Under the pieces are notes generated by a model, which was given only the letters and a program-made list of their open reading frames with translations, was not told the DNA's origin and did not search any database. Source: Pseudoalteromonas luteoviolacea DSM 6061 (GTDB lineage: Bacteria > Pseudomonadota > Gammaproteobacteria > Enterobacterales > Alteromonadaceae). From it: a stretch of DNA of 64,000 nt. Location of the stretch: positions 38,781-102,780 of the forward strand of contig NZ_AUYB01000099.1 in the NCBI RefSeq assembly GCF_001625655.1. The letters are read 5' to 3'. A program made the position numbers and the translations under genes. Position 1 is the stretch's first letter. Each line of letters opens with the position of its first letter. Shown piece after piece: positions 57,094 to 64,000 of the stretch.

Positions 57094-59406
57094 TTAACCG
57101 GCTTTGTGATATTGACCTAACCACTGAGTTAAATCAGCTGCTTTTAAAGGTCGGCTTAAGTAATAACCCTGTGCATAATCACATTTCATCTCTTTGAGAA
57201 GTTGCAGTGACTCTGCATCTTCTACACCTTCGGCTACAACAGAAAAGCCCAACTGATGCCCTAAACTAATTGTCGAACGAACGATACACTGATCTTGATG
57301 TGAGGCAGCTAATTTGAGTATAAAGACTTTGTCCAACTTCAACTCATCAATTGGCAGCATTTTTAAGCGTCCAAGTGACGTCTGGCCTACGCCGTAATCA
57401 TCCAATGAAATATGTACACCTAGCGCTTTGAGCGCCAACAATGCTGCGATGCCTTTTTCCTCGTTTTCAATCATATCTCGCTCTGTTAGCTCAATCGTAA
57501 TTAAGCCAGGTGCAACTGCAAACTCCTCCAGCATTCGTTGTAAATGAGGAATAAAGTCTATGTCGGCAATATCTTGAGCTGAAACATTGATAGCTGCTTT
57601 CATTGTCACACCCTGAGTTTTCCAAATAGCGACCTGTGAAATAACCGTTTTTAGTACCCACTGTGTCAGGTCAACAATTAGCCCAGATTGCTCAGCTAAA
57701 TCAATAAACAATTCAGGAGATACCCAATCCCCACTTTTTCGCTTCCAACGGATCAATGATTCGACCTTGTCCACCATACCAGAGCTCATATTTAACTTTG
57801 GTTGATAAGTCATAAAGAGCTGACCATCATCTTCTATCAAAGCTTGTTTTAACTCATCGATAATCTCTAATCGTTCAAGGTATGCTTCATCTTCACCTGT
57901 TTGATAAAAATATACATCCTCGACACCGTGAGCTGCATTATCCGCCGCAATGAGAGCACGCCGTATACTGTCGTCTGCATTATCTGCTTGTTCAGGGCTA
58001 TGCACAACGCCCACACTAAAACGTAAAGTTATCTCAAAATTATGGATTGTATAACTCTTGTTAAGCTCTGCAAGAAAACTATCGACACAGTTTTCCATTG
58101 TTGAGTCAGGTTTAGCTTGTAATACCGTTAAAAACTCATCTCCCCCCAATCGGATATTAAGTCCCTCAAAGCTAGACGTAACGACCTCAATTCGCTTAGC
58201 CACTGCTTCAATACAACTATCACCGATTCTAGGGCCAAGTTTATCATTGATGTGACGTAGCCCTTTTATGTCAAGGGCCAGCAAATAGTATACCTGCTCT
58301 GTGGACACCAACGCATCCAAAATAGGCAAAGCCGAGGTACGGTTGTAAAATCCAGTCAACGCATCATGGCTTGCTTGATAGCGTATTTGCTTCTCACGAG
58401 CCTGAATATCGTCTCCCATTTCATGAAACGCATCTACTAACTGGCAAATTTCTTCTGTTGGGCGGGATTCATGGATCTCAGCGTTATAATCTCCTTTAGC
58501 AAACCGTCTCGCCATCACTGTTAACTGTTGCAATGGCGTAGCCAAATTCTTGGCTAAAAAGCCACTGGCAAGAAAGCCGAATAACATGGTGATACATGAT
58601 AGAAACACAATTGTCAGTACCAACTGATCAAACTCTTCATATTCGCTTCTGAGGTCTGCACTCAAAATCAGACTGACAGGCACTTGAGATAGAGAGGGTA
58701 GTGCGACCTCAGCATTAATATACAAAGGGTATTCACCAAACCATCGACTAATTTTTTGCTCATGTAGATACGCGAAAAGGTCCCGGTCTTCTGGGAGCAA
58801 GATTGAACTCGCTTTCATTTTTTCGCCAAGGCTAATAAAGCTCATTTCCATGCCTGTGAGCCCTTTCAGTTGTTGCGCAATCGGCTCATCGACAACAAAG
58901 CCGACAATGGTAAAAGCAATCGTTCTTGGCGCCTTAACGGGCAATATAATTGCTTGATAAAGCTTTTTGTCCAACACAACAAAAGCGGATCGTTCTTGAT
59001 GCGCCAATAATTGTTTAACCAGCGGGCGCATATCTTGAGGTAGATCGAGTTGATTTTGATTGGTAGAAATTAACTTTCCGCGCATATCCAGTAACAACAT
59101 TAGTTCAGCATTGATTCTCTGGCTATGATTGAATAATACGCTGCTTATCGTGGATGCATCTCTGGTAGCAACCGCTTGTTTAAAACCAAAATCCTGCGTC
59201 AGTACAGAAGCTGCTGTAACTAAAAGCCGCTCTCTCGCCACTAAATATTGTTGATAAACACTTTGCGCTTTTTGAATATCTTGTTGAACCTGACGCTCTT
59301 TGAATTGACTCGTAGACCACCAAAAACCAGCCAAACTCGCAATGGCGGTAATCAATACTAGTCCAACACACAGCACTATAATGCGATTTTTAAAACTCGT
59401 GCCCAT
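57094..59406 (-). CDS. Membrane GGDEF-EAL cyclic-di-GMP protein
   Basis: The 770-residue protein has a membrane segment at about 9-29, a periplasmic sensor (about 35-260), a second membrane segment at about 265-285, a HAMP domain (about 286-338), a GGDEF domain with the intact motif GGDEF at 421-425, and an EAL domain (about 525-765). The EAL motif itself reads ESL (Glu549). Other EAL catalytic residues look intact: INVSAQD, IELTERDM, LDDYG, LKLDKVF and VVAEGVED. It could both make and break c-di-GMP; the balance cannot be read from sequence. AGGAT precedes the ATG. Confidence 0.93.
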   Translation of the reverse strand: MGTSFKNRIIVLCVGLVLITAIASLAGFWWSTSQFKERQVQQDIQKAQSVYQQYLVARERLLVTAASVLTQDFGFKQAVATRDASTISSVLFNHSQRINAELMLLLDMRGKLISTNQNQLDLPQDMRPLVKQLLAHQERSAFVVLDKKLYQAIILPVKAPRTIAFTIVGFVVDEPIAQQLKGLTGMEMSFISLGEKMKASSILLPEDRDLFAYLHEQKISRWFGEYPLYINAEVALPSLSQVPVSLILSADLRSEYEEFDQLVLTIVFLSCITMLFGFLASGFLAKNLATPLQQLTVMARRFAKGDYNAEIHESRPTEEICQLVDAFHEMGDDIQAREKQIRYQASHDALTGFYNRTSALPILDALVSTEQVYYLLALDIKGLRHINDKLGPRIGDSCIEAVAKRIEVVTSSFEGLNIRLGGDEFLTVLQAKPDSTMENCVDSFLAELNKSYTIHNFEITLRFSVGVVHSPEQADNADDSIRRALIAADNAAHGVEDVYFYQTGEDEAYLERLEIIDELKQALIEDDGQLFMTYQPKLNMSSGMVDKVESLIRWKRKSGDWVSPELFIDLAEQSGLIVDLTQWVLKTVISQVAIWKTQGVTMKAAINVSAQDIADIDFIPHLQRMLEEFAVAPGLITIELTERDMIENEEKGIAALLALKALGVHISLDDYGVGQTSLGRLKMLPIDELKLDKVFILKLAASHQDQCIVRSTISLGHQLGFSVVAEGVEDAESLQLLKEMKCDYAQGYYLSRPLKAADLTQWLGQYHKAG

Positions 59407-59771
59407 AGCGATCCTTTAATACTGCAATTATTCAGTTTACGCTGAACCGGAGTGCCCCTATTAAAACAACATAAACTTACCGTTATCAACCCGATGACTA
59501 TTCAGTTATGATCATTATTAGTATGCCCTACATGACAGACCTTTCTGACAGGCATAAAATTTCAATACCAATGCAATCAATACGGATACTCTTTCATTAC
59601 ACACTGAAACTCACACTTATCCGTAAACAGAGTAAGGATACAATTTTCCAACCAGCTATAAAAAGCTAGCCAATTGTTAAATCGTGCGCCTATTGCTGTT
59701 AGTTCATAAGTAATGATGTCGAGAGTCTAGTGTTCGAACTCTTTGAACGTACGTGTGTTTATACTAAGTAA
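59407..59771. other. Intergenic region between the GGDEF-EAL gene and purC, left part
   Basis: Part of a 456-bp gap between two minus-strand genes. It should hold the GGDEF-EAL promoter near 59410-59520. A 45-codon plus-strand frame at about 59534 has no ribosome-binding site or recognisable product, so I do not call it. An inverted repeat GTTCGAAC lies at 59732-59739. Confidence 0.45.
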
Positions 59772-59852
59772 AAGTGACTTGGGAAGGAAATGCAAGGATT
59801 TCGTGTTGCAATGCCTAACAATCCTTTAAATAACTGACTGCTAGGCATTTTT
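59772..59852 (+). ncRNA. Candidate small RNA, about 80 nt, with intrinsic terminator
   Basis: On the plus strand a -10-like TATACT at 59760-59765 is followed, about 45 bp on, by a hairpin with arms ATGCCTAACA (59811-59820) and TGCTAGGCAT (59839-59848, one G-U pair) and then a T5 run. Both flanking genes are on the other strand, so a terminator in this direction has no annotated gene to end. No good -35 was found. It could also be just the 3' hairpin of purC. Confidence 0.35.
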
Positions 59853-59862
59853 GTGAGTTTGC

Positions 59863-60963
59863 TTAATCAATAAGGCCGTATTCTTGGTCTAAAATAGCAA
59901 TCACTTCTGAACGCGGGTCTTTAGGAATAGTTAACGATTGGCCAACTATTTTGCTCGCGATGCCAACATAAGTCTCTGATACTGACATCATAACCTCTTG
60001 CGGCAGCTTGTATGACTCAGCCAAAGCTTCTCGCTCAGGCATACGGTCTTTATTAAGCAGCACGTCACTATCAGGCACATTGTTTATCAGTAACTGACGG
60101 AAACCTTCTTTAGAATTTTCGACGATTTTACCATCTCGGTACGCTGGTCCATCCCAAATACGTGATGAGTCTGGAGTACCTACTTCATCGATATAAATCA
60201 GACGCGATGTTCCATCAGCATCTTCAACATAGCCAAACTCAAACTTCGTATCTACAAAGATTTGATCTAATTTACTTAGCTGGGCTGAGATTAAGTTAAA
60301 CCCTTCACTCAACAATTGCTCATATCGAGCAACGTCATCTTCAGACTTAAAGTTAAATGCAGCTAAGTTGTCTGTAATATTACTACGGGTAATATTTACA
60401 TCGTCTACTTCAGGCACTCCTTCAACTCCAGAGATGATTCCCTTAGTAGAAGGAGTGATTAGTACATCATCAAGCTTTTGATGCGCCACAAGGCCTTCAG
60501 GTAGTTTAATACCACAGAAGTCACGCACACCTTTACTGTAGTCTCGCCACATACTTCCCGTAATATATTGGCGAGCAATGGCTTCAACTCTGACTGTGCT
60601 CGCCTTTCTCACAATCCACACATATGGATGCGGGATATCAACAATATGATTGCCTGCCAAACCTGCTTCATCAAATAATTTAAACCAATGAGCGGCCACA
60701 CTATTTAATGCGATGCCTTTTCCTGGCACACCATTTAATCCGTTTTCGCCTTGCCAAATACAATCAAATGCAGAGATACGATCTGATATAACCATGATCG
60801 CAAGCTCAGTTCCTTTTGGAACATCATAGCCTTTCTCGTCAATTAATCTGGCACTGTCTTGGTCGGTTAACCAATAAACCGAACGTACTTTACCACTGTG
60901 AACTGCACCTTTAGTGCGTATTGGTAGATCGTCATTGACGTCTAGAACTTTGTAGCTACTCAT
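59863..60963 (-). CDS. purC: SAICAR synthetase, long form
   Basis: The 366-residue enzyme joins aspartate to CAIR in purine synthesis. It has [87 protein letters not shown] and [17 protein letters not shown]. This is the 360- to 370-residue form of Vibrio and Alteromonadales, not the 237-residue E. coli form. It stands alone, divergent from the ABC cassette. Confidence 0.95.
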   Translation of the reverse strand: MSSYKVLDVNDDLPIRTKGAVHSGKVRSVYWLTDQDSARLIDEKGYDVPKGTELAIMVISDRISAFDCIWQGENGLNGVPGKGIALNSVAAHWFKLFDEAGLAGNHIVDIPHPYVWIVRKASTVRVEAIARQYITGSMWRDYSKGVRDFCGIKLPEGLVAHQKLDDVLITPSTKGIISGVEGVPEVDDVNITRSNITDNLAAFNFKSEDDVARYEQLLSEGFNLISAQLSKLDQIFVDTKFEFGYVEDADGTSRLIYIDEVGTPDSSRIWDGPAYRDGKIVENSKEGFRQLLINNVPDSDVLLNKDRMPEREALAESYKLPQEVMMSVSETYVGIASKIVGQSLTIPKDPRSEVIAILDQEYGLID

Positions 60964-61031
60964 TGTATCTCCATAGAGAACGGCTGCGTCTTGCTAAAGG
61001 ACGCAAAATACAGAGGGGGTTAGAGGGGTGT

Positions 61032-61060
61032 ATAATAGTCGAGCGCAACCAAAATCACAA
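61032..61060 (-). promoter_or_regulatory. Promoter of purC
   Basis: On the minus strand, -35 TTGTGA (plus 61055-61060), a 17-bp spacer and -10 TATTAT (61032-61037), about 70 bp before the purC ATG. No complete PurR palindrome was found nearby. Confidence 0.72.
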
Positions 61061-61158
61061 TTGTTTACCGCATCACATCGCAATCCGAGCGTAACTTAGT
61101 TTAGTCCTACGGCGTTCTGAGATAACATAACTGAAACTCGGTACAAAGAGATGATTAC

Positions 61159-61845
61159 ATGATCCAAATTTCAGATCTCACCTTTAACTGGCCGGGCCAG
61201 TCTAAACCTACATTGCACATAAATGACTTGCAAATACAACAAGGAGAAAGGCTTTTCCTCCATGGTCCCAGTGGTAGCGGTAAGTCGACTCTTTTAGGCT
61301 TGCTCGCTGGTATTCAAACTCCTCAACAGGGCAGTATAACAATACTAGAACAAGACTTAGGTAAATTAAGTGATGCAAAAAGAGATAAGTTTCGAGCGGA
61401 CCATATCGGTACGATCTTTCAAAACTTCAACCTACTTCCCTACTTGAGCCCGATAGAGAATGTGCTACTTGGCTGTAATTTTTCAAAACGTAGAGTGGCA
61501 AACTTAAAACGAGCAAACATCTCAGCCCAAAACCAAGCTAATTTATTACTAGAACAACTCGGTATAGATCAGACGACCCGCAGCCGCTCAGTTAGTGAGC
61601 TCAGCATTGGCCAACAACAAAGAGTTGCAGCAGCAAGAGCTTTCATTGGTCAGCCTGAACTTATTATCGCCGATGAGCCAACTTCAGCACTTGATGCCGA
61701 TAATCGCGATATATTTATTAAGCAGCTCTTTGAACAAGCCACACATTACCAAGCAACTATACTCTTTGTAAGCCATGATGCGAGCCTAGCACACTTGTTC
61801 GACCGCCAAGTAAGCCTGAAAGAAATCAATGAGGTAAAACAATGA
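61159..61845 (+). CDS. ABC transporter ATP-binding protein, LolD/MacB-like
   Basis: The 228-residue ATPase has Walker A GPSGSGKST (about 36-44), the Q-loop QNFNLLPYLSPIENVLLG, signature LSIGQQQR and Walker B LIIADEPTSALD, as in the LolD/MacB/FtsE group that pairs with FtsX-type permeases. It overlaps the permease gene by 4 bp. Together with the permease and DUF3299 genes it forms one operon. It may energise transport or mechanotransmission across the envelope rather than classical import. Confidence 0.93.
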   Translation: MIQISDLTFNWPGQSKPTLHINDLQIQQGERLFLHGPSGSGKSTLLGLLAGIQTPQQGSITILEQDLGKLSDAKRDKFRADHIGTIFQNFNLLPYLSPIENVLLGCNFSKRRVANLKRANISAQNQANLLLEQLGIDQTTRSRSVSELSIGQQQRVAAARAFIGQPELIIADEPTSALDADNRDIFIKQLFEQATHYQATILFVSHDASLAHLFDRQVSLKEINEVKQ

Positions 61846-63182
61846 AGCTAGTTACCCTCGCATTTAAGAGTATTTCAAATCGCAAGGCCAGTGTGCTGCT
61901 CACTTTATTTACAATTGCGGTCAGTGTCATGTTATTACTGTCGATAGAAAGAGTACGCCAAGAGGCTAAACAAAGTTTCGGCAGCACTATCTCGGGGACA
62001 GACTTAATCGTAGGTGCCCGCACAGGCGATATTCAATTATTACTCTCTAGTGTCTTTCGAATAGGCCACGCCACTAATGGCTTATCTTGGCAAAGCTATC
62101 AGTACATCAAGCAGCAAAAAGGCGTAGCATGGACTATTCCCATCAGCCTCGGGGACAGCCACAAAGGCTTTTCGGTCCTCGGTAGTGATGGTAATTACTT
62201 TCAATTCTACCGTTACGGCAAGAAACAGAGCCTCACATTTTCACATGGCAGACCCTACCACAATGCACAAGAAGTAGTGATAGGCAGTGAGGTTGCAAAA
62301 CAACTTCACTACCTCCTAGGTCAAAAGATTGTTGTCGCCCATGGCATGGGTAATACCAGCTTTCATAACCATGATGATAACCCTCTTACTATTGTAGGTA
62401 TTTTAGAGCCAACAGGCACACCTGTTGATAAAACTCTGCATGTACCGCTCAAAGCAATCGAGTTGATGCATGGCCCCACTCACCGAGTGAGCACAACGGC
62501 CATTGTTCGCAACAATGACTCACATTCACATGACGAGCACGAGCACCATGAACACCACGAGCACCTTGAACACGGACATCATGATCACAACGCACTAGAG
62601 AGTGAACCAGGAGACCTCATTGGTGAGCCAACACAACTGACCGCATTTTTAATGGGGTTTGATTCACCTCTCTATACGCTTCAAGTGCGAAGAAACATCA
62701 ATACATATAAACCAGAAGCATTATCAGCCATTATGCCTGGCGTCACTCTAAGAGAGCTCTGGGGTATGTTAGATATCGTGGAGAAAATACTGATGCTATT
62801 TTCTGCGGTTGTCGTATTGATCAGCCTATTGGGTATGCTTACAACCCTACTCTCTTCGCTCAGCCAGCGCCGCAGAGAGTTGGCAATATTGCGATCTGTA
62901 GGGGCAAGACCCAAACATATTTTTGCCTTAATGTGCAGTGAAGCTGTTTTAATCACAGCGCTGGGAAGCTTAATTGGGATTGCGATGTTTTATTTACTCA
63001 TTTTGGTAAGTAAAGGGATGTTGCAAGCCCAATTTGGTATTGCCATCTCTTTATCGCTGCTCAGTGACTATGAACTAATGCTACTTGGCGTTATCATGGT
63101 GTCAGGCACAGTGATAGGCGCAATCCCTGCAATTCGTGCATATTTTTACTCGCTCAACGATGGTATGAGTATCAAAGTTTAA
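61842..63182 (+). CDS. FtsX/MacB-like ABC permease with histidine-rich loop
   Basis: The 446-residue protein has a membrane segment at about 17-36, a long periplasmic domain (about 40-310) and three C-terminal membrane segments in an FtsX domain (about 318-440, with LAILRSVGARPKHIFALM). The unusual part is residues 227-249, where 12 of 23 residues are His, mixed with Asp and Glu, inside the periplasmic domain. Such a stretch usually binds zinc or another transition metal. I infer a metal-linked role. Zinc-regulated zrg operons of Vibrio pair similar genes, from memory. Confidence 0.88.
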   Translation: MKLVTLAFKSISNRKASVLLTLFTIAVSVMLLLSIERVRQEAKQSFGSTISGTDLIVGARTGDIQLLLSSVFRIGHATNGLSWQSYQYIKQQKGVAWTIPISLGDSHKGFSVLGSDGNYFQFYRYGKKQSLTFSHGRPYHNAQEVVIGSEVAKQLHYLLGQKIVVAHGMGNTSFHNHDDNPLTIVGILEPTGTPVDKTLHVPLKAIELMHGPTHRVSTTAIVRNNDSHSHDEHEHHEHHEHLEHGHHDHNALESEPGDLIGEPTQLTAFLMGFDSPLYTLQVRRNINTYKPEALSAIMPGVTLRELWGMLDIVEKILMLFSAVVVLISLLGMLTTLLSSLSQRRRELAILRSVGARPKHIFALMCSEAVLITALGSLIGIAMFYLLILVSKGMLQAQFGIAISLSLLSDYELMLLGVIMVSGTVIGAIPAIRAYFYSLNDGMSIKV

Positions 63183-63192
63183 GAGGTTATTT

Positions 63193-63693
63193 ATGTTTTC
63201 AACTCGATTGGTGTCATGGTTTATATCAATAGCTATGGTAATGTTAGTGTCCTGCACAGCTTATGCAGCTCCCCCAAAAGAAATTTTTTGGGACGATCTT
63301 ATACCTGCAGGTCATGTTCAAATTAGCAACCAAGAAGCGGCGAGCCATGATGGTGATGATAAAAACTGGGTGCAACCTAACCTCGATGCACCGGTTGTTA
63401 AAGCGCTTGATGGCAAAAACATTAGCTTACCAGGGTTTGTTGTACCATTAGAGGGAGACAGTGAAGTGATCACTGAGTTTCTGCTTGTCCCTTACTTTGG
63501 AGCCTGCATACATGTTCCACCACCGCCTCCTAATCAAATAGTCCACGTAAAAATTAAAAATGGTGTACCTATAGATAGCCTGTATGATGCGATTACAGTT
63601 ACCGGCACTATTAAAGTGGAGAGCTTTAAGAATGAGCTTGCCCAAACAGGCTACACAATGCAAGCTGTAGGTGTAGCACCTTTCGAACTATAA
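63193..63693 (+). CDS. Exported DUF3299 protein
   Basis: The 166-residue protein has an N-terminal signal; it could be cleaved after AYA or lipidated at Cys21 (LVSC fits a lipobox). The body shows the DUF3299 hallmarks LPGFVVPLEGD, FLLVPYFGACIHVPPPPPNQIVHV and YTMQAVGVAPFEL. The conserved Cys-Ile-His in GACIH could bind metal. DUF3299 has no assigned function known to me. It starts 10 bp after the permease stop, the third gene of the ABC cassette. Confidence 0.87.
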   Translation: MFSTRLVSWFISIAMVMLVSCTAYAAPPKEIFWDDLIPAGHVQISNQEAASHDGDDKNWVQPNLDAPVVKALDGKNISLPGFVVPLEGDSEVITEFLLVPYFGACIHVPPPPPNQIVHVKIKNGVPIDSLYDAITVTGTIKVESFKNELAQTGYTMQAVGVAPFEL

Positions 63694-63704
63694 CCTAAAA
63701 GCTA

Positions 63705-63722
63705 GGGAGCAACACAGCTCCC
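63705..63722 (+). terminator. Short hairpin after the DUF3299 gene
   Basis: GGGAGC and GCTCCC form a 6-bp stem, 11 bp after the stop, followed by CAATTTCCC. It is a weak candidate terminator. Confidence 0.45.
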
Positions 63723-63838
63723 AATTTCCCTTCTCAAAAGTATCCTCACGCAATTTAGATATATCCACATTAATCGCCCCTTGATTGCCCCGTTAAGTCT
63801 TTTCTGCTCTGTTAGATTTAAGAAAAATACAGACATTT

Positions 63839-64000
63839 GTGCAAAAGGCTGCTGACTGCGAACGAAGTGAGTACAGTTTCTTGTGCGCAAGGGTGACGAA
63901 TGACCGAAACAAAGTTTCGCAGCATGAGGAAGTGAGCGCATGGATGCGCGATGGGACCCTGCTTCAGGGATGAATTAAGTGCAAAAGGTTAGCGACAGCG
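63839..64000 (+). repeat. Multi-hairpin intergenic repeat, running off the right edge
   Basis: A unit of about 140 bp begins GTGCAAAAGG at 63839 and a second unit begins with the same ten bases at 63979, cut by the window end. The first unit holds four small stem-loops in a row: CTTG/CAAG at 63880-63891, CGAAAC/GTTTCG at 63905-63919, GCGCAT/ATGCGC at 63936-63949 and CCCTG/CAGGG at 63957-63969. No protein is likely; the 79-codon minus frame across it is an artefact. It looks like a tandem or interspersed repetitive element of this genus. Confidence 0.7.

Noticed and set aside
59534..59674. Possible 45-codon plus-strand gene between the GGDEF-EAL gene and purC
   Set aside because: No Shine-Dalgarno sequence, no recognisable motif, and composition like the surrounding non-coding DNA.
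60964..61158. PurR or Zur box in the purC/ABC intergenic region
   Set aside because: Only half-site likeness (GCGCAACC) was seen and no palindrome matching either consensus.
63702..63941. 79-codon minus-strand frame across the right-edge repeat
   Set aside because: It has no ribosome-binding site or known domain and is built from the hairpin repeat; more likely a by-product of the repeat.

Overview
The window looks like chromosomal DNA of a marine gammaproteobacterium of the order Alteromonadales, most likely Pseudoalteromonas or a close relative. This is an inference from gene content and order: pdhR-aceE-aceF-lpd with three lipoyl domains, divergent serB/ytjB, holD-rimI beside tRNA-Trp, guaBA divergent from xseA, efpL, a long-form purC, GspAB-like genes and several large secreted proteases. 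No phage, insertion sequence, CRISPR array or rRNA was seen. Most of the window is core genome, with accessory genes between.

Layout. 1-7.8 kb: the start of a HAD phosphatase divergent from a DeoR regulator, rluA, an exported M20 amidohydrolase, an HD-GYP c-di-GMP phosphodiesterase, a gspA/gspB pair, and cca. 8-10.5 kb: a secreted subtilase whose C-terminal third is seven exact 165-bp repeats. 10.5-17.7 kb: the pyruvate dehydrogenase operon with PdhR and a recognisable PdhR operator. 18-25.6 kb: an SGNH-like lipoprotein, serB, ytjB, yjjV, pdxH, argS, prfC. 25.9-35.4 kb: an orphan type II thioesterase, an unknown TPR lipoprotein, a CENP-V/GFA-like protein, efpL, a large chitin-binding/discoidin secreted metalloprotease, and an orphan hybrid histidine kinase. 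35.4-42.6 kb: rimI, holD, tRNA-Trp, guaA, guaB, xseA, a coiled-coil membrane protein, cysE. 42.8-50.6 kb: an M16 lipoprotein protease, a MetF-like protein behind MetR- and MetJ-like sites, a large zinc metalloprotease, fbp. 50.6-55.1 kb: a sugar-type ABC operon with a small unknown fourth gene and a divergent ROK regulator. 55.1-64 kb: a sulfurtransferase, a GT9 glycosyltransferase, a GGDEF-EAL protein, purC, an FtsX-type ABC system with a histidine-rich loop plus DUF3299, and a multi-hairpin repeat at the right edge.

Themes. Carbon entry to the TCA cycle (PDH, fbp), purine synthesis (guaA, guaB, purC), translation (rluA, cca, argS, prfC, efpL, rimI, tRNA-Trp) and sulfur/methionine metabolism (cysE, MetF-like, sulfurtransferase) are all represented. 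There is a marked set of exported hydrolases (M20, subtilase, basic-secretory-protein metalloprotease, M16, 808-aa zincin), fitting a particle- or surface-associated marine heterotroph. Two c-di-GMP proteins and a hybrid kinase fit a lifestyle-switching organism. The points most worth a second look are the MetR/MetJ-like control region of the MetF-like gene, the sugar ABC operon with an unknown fourth gene and a regulator lacking its zinc cysteines, the histidine-rich ABC/DUF3299 cassette, and the right-edge repeat.
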